DNA of 64,000 bases from Pseudaquidulcibacter saccharophilus (lineage in GTDB: Bacteria > Pseudomonadota > Alphaproteobacteria > Caulobacterales > Aquidulcibacteraceae). The notes below the pieces were generated by a model. The model was not told the DNA's origin, did not search any database, and saw only the letters and a program-made list of their open reading frames with translations. Position 1 is the first letter of the stretch, and every line of letters starts with the position of its first letter. Made by a program: the position numbers and the translations under genes. The stretch lies in NCBI RefSeq assembly GCF_019455445.1, contig NZ_JAHWUS010000001.1, forward strand, positions 124,001-188,000. Direction: 5' to 3'. Shown in pieces: positions 9,257-18,172 of this stretch.

Positions 9257-12028
9257 TTAGCCATGCGCACCAAAATAATTGGCTATTGAAACTGATATCC
9301 GCACACATAAGCGATAGGCGGTTTCAATTTGATCAAAATAAAGTCGGTTAATTTCCTCATAGGCCTGTTCATTGTCTTTGGGATAATCGGATGGCGCATT
9401 AATTGAAAAATCACTTAAAGACGGTGCATGCAGCGGGAACGCGGCACGCAGAAGCCGTAAAGCATCATCAATCCGTAGTGTGAAAATCATTTCCAAAATA
9501 TCATCACGACTTATGTCATTGCGTCTTGAGAATTGCGGTATTTGCACGGCACGAAGAAACATATGCTGCATTAATGCCAAACGAAGCGCATGCAAAACGC
9601 CCATCGAACGGCGCGTATCTTCGCGCCCCTTTTCAACACGATCGCCATCAACCAATGCAAAGATTTGATGAAGCCTGAGCGCATCAACCCGTAAAGACGA
9701 CGCAAGGCGGCGGAATTCACCGGGGCGATCATCTTTTTCAAGTTGTTCAGACAAGGCAAGGAATGCGTTTTCAAGCTCTTTTTCTTGCCCGCGATATGGG
9801 CGGGTTGCCCAATAAGCACAGTTGAACAATTCACCATATGCCGCAAGCGATTTAATACTGGCCAGAGTATTTGATGCCTGCAACATTCGCAAAATTGCCT
9901 GACCGCGTTCGGATTTTTTCAACAAATCAGCAATTGATTCGAGATCAAATTTGGCTGCGGTGCCAACACCCGCAAGCAAATTGACGGGATATCCCAATTG
10001 TTGCAACACCGCATTATGGGGAATTGCGCGAATTTGGCGTAGGCTCATATCCCTATCGGCAGCAATATCAGATTGGCGGCGTGATTTGCGCGAACCGGTT
10101 TCTTTCAAAAGCCCAAGCCCGAATGAAGTAATAGCCCGTGAATAATGGCTGGTTTCCATAAATTCACGTTGTACGCGCCTTATGCCACGATAAAAATCAA
10201 GGCTTAGATCCGTACGAGTATAGAATGGGTCATTAACTTTTTCTATTGGTTTGGTTTCAACCTCGGCAATGCGAACCAAGGTTGCAAGCGCAAGTTCTGG
10301 TGTGCGGAAGAATAAATAACCATCCCCACCTTGGAAACTTACCTCAAGTCTTGTGCCAATGTTGCGCGATGCAAATTGATAACGTGCCCAATGCGACATG
10401 TTATAATAAAGCCTGTCGTACATTGAAACAGGGTGCGCACCACGCCCCATGGATTCACCATGCGTATTGAAAATTAATGCCTCAACCTCGTCCAAATCAT
10501 GTTTTGCCATGATGCGGGCAAGGCGACCGTGCAGACGCTCGATTGCAAGGCTTGCCGGAATTTGCCCAACAAAACGACCAGCATCAGAAAAACCGGTTTG
10601 GATTGCCACAAGACCACGCTTAATCGCATAATGACGATAGTTTACATCACCCAGAAGCGCATCAAGGAAACGCGCACCGTGTTCCATTGCGGTTTCGGTT
10701 TCAAATAATGGTGAGATGTCGATTTTTTCTTCAATTCCAAAAAGGCGCGCGAAATAAAGGGCAATTAAAACGGTTTGCGGCTGTTCGCACTCGGCAATTA
10801 AAAGCCGGATTGGATTATCGGCATCAATATGGTTGAAAATTTGCACCATTGCCAAAAATTGACGTAATGCAGTTGTCGTTTCAATTGCCAATGACGCAAA
10901 ATTGGTACGAAGTGGTTTTAAGTTTCTTATCATCTCATCAAGTTGTTTGATGGTTGATTGTGATGATAATTCGCCGGTTTCTTCTTGTGGGAAATGGCGG
11001 CGGATTGCGTTGTTTAATTGCGCGGCATTAAGGCGGAAATGAATTTGCCCAACCCCAAGCCCCTCTGAGCGCATAGTCGAGGCAAATGCCAAAAGTTTAA
11101 CCGCATCTTTTTGATTTTTATCGCGTGCCAATTTTTCAATTTCCACGATAATCTCTTTGAGGCTAAGAATTTTATTGGCGTTTTCTTCATCAATTTTATT
11201 GGCAACATCAGAAAGAACTGCCGGATCTGTAAGGTTTTGTTTGAAAAGCAATAAAATCTCATCATTATATTGCAATGCAGCCTCTAGCCGTGCCGCGATT
11301 TCATCAAGATTAAGCCCCTTTGCCTTGGCAACATAATTTGCCAATTTGATTGATTTTTCTTTTAGGCGATACGAAAACGAGGTTGACCACGAAATATCGG
11401 TGCGCCCATCCATATCATAACCAACCCAAGTTGCGAATTTAAATGGCTTGGCACAAAGTTTGTGAAACTCTTCTGGATAATGTTTGGCGGCAATTTCATA
11501 AATAATTTCGGTTAATGCATCGCGGGCATCATGTGCCTTTGACAAGGTTGCCATTGCCTCATCATGTTCGTAATCAAGGGTAATATTGTCATTTTCAGTG
11601 GCGAAAATACAAACGGCCTTATCAACCTCACCAGAGCTTGCGGCATGGGCAACCGAATCGGCCTCTAATTTATTTAAAAGAAATGTTGGGTGTGCCGTGA
11701 AAACATTGGTTAAAAGCGGGCGTGACCAAAATTTCGCAAATTGGGCAAAATCACGATCATTGGTGGAATTAATGACCAATTCCTTGAAATGGGCAAGGTT
11801 GCTTTTGATATCAATGGGGGCAATAAGATTTTGCAAACGGTGCGCACGGTTCTGCAAAGCCTCACACTCAAGCTCCCGAATATAGGTTTCAATGGTTTTT
11901 AAATCGGTTTCCCCAACCTCGATTTTGCGCGATAGTTCCAACGATAATTGAAATACCGGATTAAACAGCGGGGTCGCAGTGGTAAGTTTGTGCAATTCCT
12001 TGAGGCGGGTTTTGAAACCATCAATCAT
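9257..12028 (-). CDS. ppc: Divergent phosphoenolpyruvate carboxylase
   Basis: 923 residues, slightly longer than the ~880-residue classical enzyme. It fits PEP carboxylase, which makes oxaloacetate from PEP and bicarbonate. TAHPT with its catalytic-type His lies at residue 113, GYDMDGR replaces the usual GGDRDGN, and the glycine-rich loop near residue 525 reads HGESMGRGAHP. In classical enzymes this loop is HGRGGSIGRGG, with a catalytic Arg in the first GRG; here that Arg is absent. The later MLGYSDS motif reads IQTGFSDAG. Either this is a recognised divergent subfamily with altered loop chemistry or the reaction has changed. It supplies oxaloacetate next to the Entner-Doudoroff route if active. 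Confidence 0.8.
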   Translation of the reverse strand: MIDGFKTRLKELHKLTTATPLFNPVFQLSLELSRKIEVGETDLKTIETYIRELECEALQNRAHRLQNLIAPIDIKSNLAHFKELVINSTNDRDFAQFAKFWSRPLLTNVFTAHPTFLLNKLEADSVAHAASSGEVDKAVCIFATENDNITLDYEHDEAMATLSKAHDARDALTEIIYEIAAKHYPEEFHKLCAKPFKFATWVGYDMDGRTDISWSTSFSYRLKEKSIKLANYVAKAKGLNLDEIAARLEAALQYNDEILLLFKQNLTDPAVLSDVANKIDEENANKILSLKEIIVEIEKLARDKNQKDAVKLLAFASTMRSEGLGVGQIHFRLNAAQLNNAIRRHFPQEETGELSSQSTIKQLDEMIRNLKPLRTNFASLAIETTTALRQFLAMVQIFNHIDADNPIRLLIAECEQPQTVLIALYFARLFGIEEKIDISPLFETETAMEHGARFLDALLGDVNYRHYAIKRGLVAIQTGFSDAGRFVGQIPASLAIERLHGRLARIMAKHDLDEVEALIFNTHGESMGRGAHPVSMYDRLYYNMSHWARYQFASRNIGTRLEVSFQGGDGYLFFRTPELALATLVRIAEVETKPIEKVNDPFYTRTDLSLDFYRGIRRVQREFMETSHYSRAITSFGLGLLKETGSRKSRRQSDIAADRDMSLRQIRAIPHNAVLQQLGYPVNLLAGVGTAAKFDLESIADLLKKSERGQAILRMLQASNTLASIKSLAAYGELFNCAYWATRPYRGQEKELENAFLALSEQLEKDDRPGEFRRLASSLRVDALRLHQIFALVDGDRVEKGREDTRRSMGVLHALRLALMQHMFLRAVQIPQFSRRNDISRDDILEMIFTLRIDDALRLLRAAFPLHAPSLSDFSINAPSDYPKDNEQAYEEINRLYFDQIETAYRLCVRISVSIANYFGAHG

Positions 12029-12189
12029 GTTGTGTCTCTCACAATATTATAATTAATTATCAATTCCCCAGTAATCATGCTTATAGAGGATAATTTTATA
12101 AACTAAATATTTTTATCAGTTTATTTCAGTGATACTTATTTCTTTTTTAACAACAATGCCTAAATTATACACACATCAAGGAGTTATTT

Positions 12190-12474
12190 ATGCAACCACC
12201 TATTCAATGGTTAGTTTCGAATATTTTGGGTTTATATTGGTATGTTATTTTAATTGATGTCATCCTTAGCTGGCTCATTGCATTTGACGTTGTAAATACA
12301 CGCAATAAATTTATTGGCACAATTGCCGATGTTACCAACCGCTTGACCGCACCGGTTCTAAACCCACTTCGCAGAATTATTCCACCAGTTGGTGGCCTTG
12401 ATTTATCGCCATTGGTGTTGATTTTTGGAATGAGATTCTTGCAAATATATGTTGTACCGCTTATTCCTATTTAA
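12190..12474 (+). CDS. YggT family membrane protein
   Basis: 94-residue integral membrane protein with two hydrophobic segments (VSNILGLYWYVILIDVIL and LSPLVLIFGMRFLQIYV) around the conserved NRLTAPVLNPLRRIIPP loop, diagnostic of YggT. AAGGAG lies 8 bases before the ATG. The family is linked to osmotic stress tolerance and membrane maintenance. The stop overlaps the next ATG (TAATG), so it is coupled to the YggU gene as in many proteobacteria. Confidence 0.93.
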   Translation: MQPPIQWLVSNILGLYWYVILIDVILSWLIAFDVVNTRNKFIGTIADVTNRLTAPVLNPLRRIIPPVGGLDLSPLVLIFGMRFLQIYVVPLIPI

Positions 12475-12776
12475 TGGCATTTTATCGGCAAATTAGTAAC
12501 GATATTGAAATCCGCGTTCGCGTTATCCCCAACGCCAAGCAAGAAGGCATAATGGGCGTTGAGGTACGCGATGACGGTAATGAATATCTGAAAATTAAAA
12601 CCCGCGCCGTTCCTGAAGACGGCAAGGCGAATGATGCAATTATTAAAACCCTTGCCAAGGCTCTAAAAACCTCAAAAAGTAATATCACACTCTTAAGCGG
12701 CGCAACGAACCGTACCAAATGCTTTTTGATTAATGAAATGAAAATCAACGAGATATTAGCACTTAAAGAAGGCTAA
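12474..12776 (+). CDS. DUF167/YggU family protein
   Basis: 100-residue cytoplasmic protein of the DUF167 family, shown by RVIPNAKQEGI, VPEDGKANDAI and LLSGATNRTK. Its role is unknown; it is commonly linked to yggT. It starts within the yggT stop codon and overlaps the stop of the convergent lipoprotein gene by 4 bases. Confidence 0.93.
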   Translation: MAFYRQISNDIEIRVRVIPNAKQEGIMGVEVRDDGNEYLKIKTRAVPEDGKANDAIIKTLAKALKTSKSNITLLSGATNRTKCFLINEMKINEILALKEG

Positions 12777-13384
12777 TAGTGAAAATACTTTGGAACAATG
12801 ATGTAATTTGGGGTTTGCACTTTTGATACAAGTGCCAACTCATTGGCACCGTAATTTCTAACCATTTCTCTTATTAATAGTTCACGTTTTTTCTCTGTAC
12901 TTACAAGAAAGCGGGATTGGTTTGCAATTTCATCAACCGTTTTTAAAACCCCACACACTGTGCTTATATCTGAATTACATTCAGAATAGATTTCGTATAA
13001 TTTTCCATACTGATGAATATAATTTATGTCCGGTTTGGCGGTTACAGGGTATTTATAGGCAATTTGGAAATCTTCGTTCAAAACGTCAAAACGACGATTA
13101 AAAATATTATCGATTTTACTTTTGGCACCTTTGTCGTCAAGAACCAATATTTTTGTAGAACAATTATAACCACCACCACTGGCCACAACGCCATTTATTG
13201 CCACGGTGGCCATAATCGAACTGCCATCAATTGAGCCAGATCTGACCTGATAAATACCGTCTTTAAACGGGCAAATAGGCTTTGTAGCATTGGCAATTTC
13301 ATTTACTGCCTTTGGTGTAGTGCGATAACAGCCACCCAGAATTAGCATCATTGCCAAAAAACATAAGCGCACCTTTACGCCCAT
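12773..13384 (-). CDS. Predicted lipoprotein of unknown function
   Basis: 203 residues. A short basic start and hydrophobic stretch lead to the lipobox LILGGC with Cys at about residue 19, so a lipid-anchored envelope protein is predicted. The mature part contains five further cysteines (Cys38, Cys79, Cys136, Cys143 region) that could form disulfides. I recognise no domain. GGGG lies about six bases before the ATG. It stands alone, convergent to yggU and divergent from folD. Confidence 0.7.
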   Translation of the reverse strand: MGVKVRLCFLAMMLILGGCYRTTPKAVNEIANATKPICPFKDGIYQVRSGSIDGSSIMATVAINGVVASGGGYNCSTKILVLDDKGAKSKIDNIFNRRFDVLNEDFQIAYKYPVTAKPDINYIHQYGKLYEIYSECNSDISTVCGVLKTVDEIANQSRFLVSTEKKRELLIREMVRNYGANELALVSKVQTPNYIIVPKYFHY

Positions 13385-13532
13385 TTAGCACCCCATAATT
13401 TAAAACTGCTGGAAAATGCCACAAGATTTATAAAATGCAATGACTTTTGGTGGTTGGCTCTTGGTATTTTTCGCAATTTGTTATAGAGAAGCCGCACATT
13501 CGGTAAATAGTGATTTAGTGGGGGCATTTTAC

Positions 13533-14420
13533 ATGAGCGCAACATTAATCGACGGCAAACATCAGGCACAATTACTTAACCAAGCAACCCGCGAAGGGGT
13601 TTTGAAACTGTCTGAAACCGCTGGCTTTGTGCCAACATTGGCGGTTATTTTGGTTGGTGAAGATCCCGCTTCCCAAGTATATGTTCGTAACAAAGTTCGT
13701 ACAGCCGGCGAAATTGGCATAAAATCACTTGAATTTGTTTTACCTGCGGATGCCACCCAAGAAACCCTTGAAGCTAAAATCAAAGAATTATCAGATGACG
13801 AAGGCGTTGATGGCATTTTGGTGCAACTACCGCTACCGAAACACCTTAATGAAGATGCCGCAATCGAGCTTATTGCGCCACTAAAAGACGTTGACGGCCT
13901 AACCGAAAAATCGGCAGGTCGTTTGTCATTGGGTAAAGTCGGCCTGCGCCCTTGCACGCCAAAGGGTTCGGTTATTCTTGCCAAATCGGCATTGGGTGAT
14001 GATTTATCTGGTAAAAACGTTGTGGTTATTGGGCGTTCTATACTGGTTGGCAAACCGGCGGCATTCTTATTTTTAGAAGAAAACTGCACCGTAACCATCG
14101 CCCATTCACGCACCAAAAACCTACCTGAAATCTGTAAAAATGCCGATATTTTGGTAGCTGCGGTTGGTCGCCCGTTAATGGTAAAAGCCGATTGGGTTAA
14201 AGAAGGTGCATGCGTTATTGACGTTGGTATTAACCGCGTACCAAACGACAACCCTAATTCAGAAAAGAAAACCAAACTTGTTGGTGATGTTGATTTTGAT
14301 GGCGCAAAAACGGTTGCGGGGCAAATTACTCCGGTTCCCGGTGGCGTTGGTCCAATGACAATTGCGTGCTTGATGCAAAACACCTTAGAGGCATCAAAAT
14401 TAAGACGCGGCTTGGTTTAG
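13533..14420 (+). CDS. folD: Bifunctional methylenetetrahydrofolate dehydrogenase/cyclohydrolase
   Basis: FolD interconverts 5,10-methylene-THF, methenyl-THF and 10-formyl-THF with NADP. The 295-residue product from the ATG at 13533 has family length and motifs: VGEDPASQVYVRNK, DGILVQLPLP, the NADP-binding stretch VVIGRSILVGKP, and the C-terminal TPVPGGVGPMTIACLM. The catalytic Lys is in YVRNK. The frame extends 31 codons upstream, but that part does not match the family and GGGGG precedes the chosen ATG. The last 4 bases overlap the convergent phytase-like gene. Confidence 0.96.
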   Translation: MSATLIDGKHQAQLLNQATREGVLKLSETAGFVPTLAVILVGEDPASQVYVRNKVRTAGEIGIKSLEFVLPADATQETLEAKIKELSDDEGVDGILVQLPLPKHLNEDAAIELIAPLKDVDGLTEKSAGRLSLGKVGLRPCTPKGSVILAKSALGDDLSGKNVVVIGRSILVGKPAAFLFLEENCTVTIAHSRTKNLPEICKNADILVAAVGRPLMVKADWVKEGACVIDVGINRVPNDNPNSEKKTKLVGDVDFDGAKTVAGQITPVPGGVGPMTIACLMQNTLEASKLRRGLV

Positions 14421-15457
14421 GGTTTTAAACCAAGCTTTTCTTTGATTTCCCGCCACGAAACAAGTTTAAAGTTTTGTGTTGCATCAGGCATGGTATTAAT
14501 ATCATCCTGAACGACAACTAATCCTTCTGGATAGTTTGGGCCAAAATTATGGGCGGAAATATCAATTCCGTCTGTTGTTGTAACACCGTCAATTTTTTCT
14601 GATGCAACAACCCTAAAGCTACCAATATATTGATGTTGTTGATTAATATCATAGATATTGAATCTTGAATCACCTTGCACAGAAACCACCAAATAACGGT
14701 GTTTTCCATCATCCCAGATACTTACTCCTTCCACATCGGCAACAAGGCGACCATTCCCAATTTTTTCAACCAGATTTGTAGAATTATCTTTTAAATTAAT
14801 ATCCCAAAGGCCAACCAATTCTTGAGAAACATATAAATGACCAGTTTTGTCATCAATCACACATCCTTCTGCAATTGAGCCAAGACTTTTTTCAAAGACT
14901 TTTTCCGAAATAATACCGCTATCACCGGCCTTGATTTTAAATGCCTTTATATCACCAACTTTTGAGGTTGCGACGGCGTAAAAATCATCACCAATTTGCC
15001 CAAGGCAAAAACCATAAACCTCGGTAAAATCAGTTTTAATACGGGCAATAGGATTAGGAATAAGGTATGCATCTTTTTGTATAAACCGCCAAAGGACAAT
15101 TGAATTGTCAATTCGGTCACTGGCCCCAACAATTACATCTTTTCCGTCTGTGAAAGAAAAATCCTTGCGCAAATCGGCATTATTGGGTTTGCCGCCTATA
15201 ATCTCCTGCGCAATTGTGCCGTCAAGATTATAAACATATATTCCACCCTTTTTTTGCGTTCCGATAATTTTGGAGTTTATAGGATTGGCGGCATTATACC
15301 AAATTGCCGGATCATCGGCAGCATCACCATTTGAATTAACAGGGGTAGTTTCCGCCGTGGCATGAACCTCGACAAGATTAATATTGCTTGGCATTTGGTG
15401 GGCACATGAAATTATGCCCAATAATGGCAAAAATAAAAAAAACTTTTTAAATAACAT
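14417..15457 (-). CDS. 3-phytase-like beta-propeller lipoprotein
   Basis: 346 residues from the ATG at 15457, preceded by GAGG at good spacing. A lipobox (LLGIISC, Cys at about residue 18) predicts a lipoprotein. The mature chain matches the Bacillus-type beta-propeller phytase family: DAADDPAIWYN near the start supplies calcium-binding acidic residues, followed by IIGTQKKGGIYVYNLDG, AEGCVIDDKTGHLYVSQE and DVEGVSIW. Such enzymes release phosphate from phytate; many marine alphaproteobacteria carry one. It is convergent with folD. A perfect TTGTCAC/GTGACAA palindrome lies 36 bases upstream of the start. Confidence 0.85.
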   Translation of the reverse strand: MLFKKFFLFLPLLGIISCAHQMPSNINLVEVHATAETTPVNSNGDAADDPAIWYNAANPINSKIIGTQKKGGIYVYNLDGTIAQEIIGGKPNNADLRKDFSFTDGKDVIVGASDRIDNSIVLWRFIQKDAYLIPNPIARIKTDFTEVYGFCLGQIGDDFYAVATSKVGDIKAFKIKAGDSGIISEKVFEKSLGSIAEGCVIDDKTGHLYVSQELVGLWDINLKDNSTNLVEKIGNGRLVADVEGVSIWDDGKHRYLVVSVQGDSRFNIYDINQQHQYIGSFRVVASEKIDGVTTTDGIDISAHNFGPNYPEGLVVVQDDINTMPDATQNFKLVSWREIKEKLGLKP

Positions 15458-15492
15458 ATCAAACCTCAAACCAGTGTTTAAAGCCGAGTTTT

Positions 15493-15510
15493 TTGTCACT
15501 GATGTGACAA
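15493..15510. promoter_or_regulatory. TTGTCAC-N4-GTGACAA palindrome upstream of the phytase-like gene
   Basis: A perfect 7-base inverted repeat with a 4-base centre lies between the peroxiredoxin stop and the phytase-like start. No T run follows it on either strand in the sense expected for a terminator, so it fits an operator better. The binding protein is unknown. Confidence 0.4.
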
Positions 15511-15529
15511 TGTTACTTATGATTATCTT

Positions 15530-16126
15530 TTACTTTAGCTTCGCCAGTTCTTGAACTTGTTCAAGCGCGTTTTTAACGTGATTGCGATAATCGGAATTTT
15601 CGTAAATCATACTTATGGTTCCGTCTTGGGCAATTACGAATGTTGTGCGCTTGGTTATACCCTGCATCATTTCAACATGATACGCCTTGGCAATTTCTGG
15701 GGTTGCGGTAGCAACTGCGAATTTATCACGACATTCTTCGGTCGAGAATTTTTTCAACGCATCAATATTATCACCAGACATACCAATTACATTTGCGCCC
15801 ATTTTCTTAAATTCTTCTGTTGTGTCTGAGAAGTCGTGGGCTTCTAATGTGCAGCCTGGTGTAAACGCCTTGGGAAAGAAATATAAAACCAAAGGGCCTT
15901 CTTTTAATTTAGCGGCCAAGGTAAATGAAAAATCTTTGCCAGCCAATGCACCCTTGGCACTGAAATCCGGTGCTTTTTGCCCAACTTTTAGGGTGTTTTC
16001 AGCATCTTTTTGGGCTTGGGCGATTGCCTTGTCTAATTGTGCGTCTTTTTTCTCATTTGCTTTGCCACACGCACCAAGTACCGCAAGTGACAGCAATAGT
16101 AATGTTAATTTGGTTTTTCTCATCAT
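15530..16126 (-). CDS. Peroxiredoxin lipoprotein, BCP/PrxQ-like
   Basis: 198 residues. The N terminus is a lipoprotein signal with lipobox VLGAC (Cys20), so the enzyme is probably anchored in the envelope. The thioredoxin-fold domain has VGQKAPDFSAKG and the peroxidatic motif PKAFTPGC (PxxxTxxC) with Glu three residues on. A further Cys in STEEC may resolve it. It would reduce peroxides using a thiol partner. Two adjacent ATGs (16126 and 16123) follow an AAGGGA; either may be used. The last quarter keeps RTTFVIAQDGTI of the family. Envelope-anchored BCP proteins occur in alphaproteobacteria. Confidence 0.88.
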   Translation of the reverse strand: MMRKTKLTLLLLSLAVLGACGKANEKKDAQLDKAIAQAQKDAENTLKVGQKAPDFSAKGALAGKDFSFTLAAKLKEGPLVLYFFPKAFTPGCTLEAHDFSDTTEEFKKMGANVIGMSGDNIDALKKFSTEECRDKFAVATATPEIAKAYHVEMMQGITKRTTFVIAQDGTISMIYENSDYRNHVKNALEQVQELAKLK

Positions 16127-16172
16127 TAGTCCCTTTTTGATAATTATTATTAATAGGAACCTAAACTATTTT

Positions 16173-17180
16173 TCACTCTTTTTCAATTTCCCGCAAAATA
16201 CTTTTACGCAGCAATAAATCAATCGGTGAAAAAGACATGGCTTTAAGGATTTTTAATATGCTTGCAGACCTTTGTTTTTGGATTTCGTTTCGCATCCGAA
16301 ACGATTGCCCAAGCCCCTTAATTCCTGCCAAAATACCGCTCCAATATGCGCCACCCGCACCATGCATTGAGCTTTGCAACAACAATAATAGTGTCGCCAA
16401 AATATGCACCGGAAGCATCACCCACATTACCCAAGACGGCATAAGGCGGATATAGGCCCAAAGGCGATTTCTTGTGCCATGAAATACCGCATATTCTGAA
16501 TAACGTGATGACGAGCCAGATGCCCGGTGGCGAACCACCGCATTGGCAAGCTGAATACATTTCCCACCCAAAAGACGGTGACGAAAACCCAAATCAACAT
16601 CTTCAAAATATGAATTAAAGCTTTCCTCAAAACCGTTCAATTTCTCGAAAACCGATTTTTTCCAAACCGCAGCCGCCGCACACGGTGAAAAACATTCGCC
16701 ATCCTTTATGATTTCTGGCTTTGGTTTGCGATGACCACCGCGCCACGCAATGCCAGATATTGAATAATTATCGCCCATGCCGTCAAGCAATTCAGGGTTA
16801 TCATCCAATAATTGCAACGATCCAAACGCCTCGGCGTCATATTTACCCGTGGCAATTTCAATTTCTTCTAGCCAATTGTTTTCAGGAAAGGCATCAGGGT
16901 TTAATAAAACCAACCATTCACCGTGCGCTAACTTTGCCGCCATGTTGTTTGCCCGTGCAAATCCAATGTTTTCGGTATTTTGCACAAAAATATCGGCACG
17001 GTTTGCTAATGCCGCATCCACACCATTGGTTGGCGAGGCATTATCAAGCAATATTGTTTCAAAATCGCGAAACGATTGATTATCAAGACAATCAAATAAT
17101 CGATTTAGATCATCACCGCTTTTATAGGAGACAATTAATATCGAATATTTGGGGATTGATTTATTTGTGGCAGGCATCAT
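16173..17180 (-). CDS. Glycosyltransferase family 2
   Basis: About 335 residues with a GT-A fold: YSILIVSYKSGDDLNRL at the start, ILLDNASPTNG, GFARANNMAA and WLVLLNPDAF (metal-binding DxD-like region), then NSYFEDVDLGFRH. This matches rhamnosyltransferase-like GT2 enzymes that build surface polysaccharide. C-terminal hydrophobic stretches (residues ~250-275) may associate with the membrane. The start lies inside the upstream Gfo/Idh gene; two ATGs in tandem (17180, 17177) are possible. Donor sugar and acceptor are unknown. Confidence 0.87.
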   Translation of the reverse strand: MMPATNKSIPKYSILIVSYKSGDDLNRLFDCLDNQSFRDFETILLDNASPTNGVDAALANRADIFVQNTENIGFARANNMAAKLAHGEWLVLLNPDAFPENNWLEEIEIATGKYDAEAFGSLQLLDDNPELLDGMGDNYSISGIAWRGGHRKPKPEIIKDGECFSPCAAAAVWKKSVFEKLNGFEESFNSYFEDVDLGFRHRLLGGKCIQLANAVVRHRASGSSSRYSEYAVFHGTRNRLWAYIRLMPSWVMWVMLPVHILATLLLLLQSSMHGAGGAYWSGILAGIKGLGQSFRMRNEIQKQRSASILKILKAMSFSPIDLLLRKSILREIEKE

Positions 17181-18066
17181 CAACAAGACGTGCGATTTTC
17201 ACCGCCTTGGCAGCATCAATACCCGAAACTTGAACCGGAATTTCGCCCAAAATTGCCGAAATGAAGTCACTGGTTGCCTGTTGCATTGGGTCTTTTATAC
17301 GTTCTGCAAAATCCTGATGCAGACCAAAGCCGGTAGTATCGTTAAAGGTACGCGCAATATAGTCAATTTCGATTTTGCCGTTTTCATATTCAATCAAAGT
17401 CGTACGTTTACGCTCATCAGCGGCACGTGACGCCATTAATTTTGCCTTGCCACCGTTTTTATAAGTGATTTCAGCAATAATCGCATCAGGGCGATTAATC
17501 GGCCCCGCCAAACAATCAGACTTAATGCTTTCTGGTTCAGAACGGAATAAAAGGCCCGCAAGGTCAATGTCATGCACCATAAGATCAAAAGTTGCCGAAA
17601 CGTCTGCACCACGTTGCGACGGAAGGCCAATTCGATACGCTTCAAGATATTTTGGAACTTCTTTAACATCCAAAAGCCCCATGGCTTTAAAAATGTAGCG
17701 TTCTTGGTGACCAGCTTGTAAAACAAGGTTTTTGCTATTGGCAATTGCAACCAAATTATCCGCACTTTCAGGGGTCGCAGACAATGGTTTTTCAACAAGG
17801 CAATGTTTGCCCGCCTCTAATGCCGCAAGCGCAACACCGCCGTGCGCGCTTGCCGGAGTTGCAACAACAAGTGCATCAACAAGTGGTAATAATTCATCAA
17901 GGGAGCCAAATGCCTGACAATCATGCTTGGCGGCAAGTTCTTGTGCGCGATTAAGGTCAAGGTCAAAAATCCCGACAAGCTCGGCACGATTATCACCTTT
18001 TACTTTATTTGAGTGATTGTTACCGAAAACGCCTGCCCCTGCGACACCAATTTTAACTTTTGTCAT
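17161..18066 (-). CDS. Gfo/Idh/MocA family oxidoreductase
   Basis: 301-residue NAD(P)-dependent sugar dehydrogenase-like protein. The Rossmann motif is IGVAGAGVFGNNHSNKV, followed by ALVVATPASAH and the catalytic-region motif HCLVEKPLS, with the second-domain signature MVHDIDLAGLL. Such enzymes act on the oxidised sugar of nucleotide sugars or on free polyols. Overlap of its 3' end with the glycosyltransferase start suggests joint expression and a role in surface polysaccharide synthesis. Confidence 0.88.
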   Translation of the reverse strand: MTKVKIGVAGAGVFGNNHSNKVKGDNRAELVGIFDLDLNRAQELAAKHDCQAFGSLDELLPLVDALVVATPASAHGGVALAALEAGKHCLVEKPLSATPESADNLVAIANSKNLVLQAGHQERYIFKAMGLLDVKEVPKYLEAYRIGLPSQRGADVSATFDLMVHDIDLAGLLFRSEPESIKSDCLAGPINRPDAIIAEITYKNGGKAKLMASRAADERKRTTLIEYENGKIEIDYIARTFNDTTGFGLHQDFAERIKDPMQQATSDFISAILGEIPVQVSGIDAAKAVKIARLVDDACHK

Positions 18067-18172
18067 TTTATTCCCTAAAAAGTTTTATGACGGATTAGCT
18101 TAAAATCATGAATTTTACAACATATTGCATTGCAAAAAAACTTATGACAAATTGCACTCTAGGGGATCAATA

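Noticed and set aside
13440-13532. N-terminal extension of folD
   Set aside because: It is hydrophobic, unlike the family, and the ATG at 13533 has a G-rich site and family length.
13562-14383. 273-codon minus-strand frame opposite folD
   Set aside because: It lies wholly inside a well-supported gene and has a composition typical of antisense frames.
15493-15510. Terminator for the peroxiredoxin gene
   Set aside because: On the minus strand the stem is followed by A residues, not T residues, so intrinsic termination is not supported.
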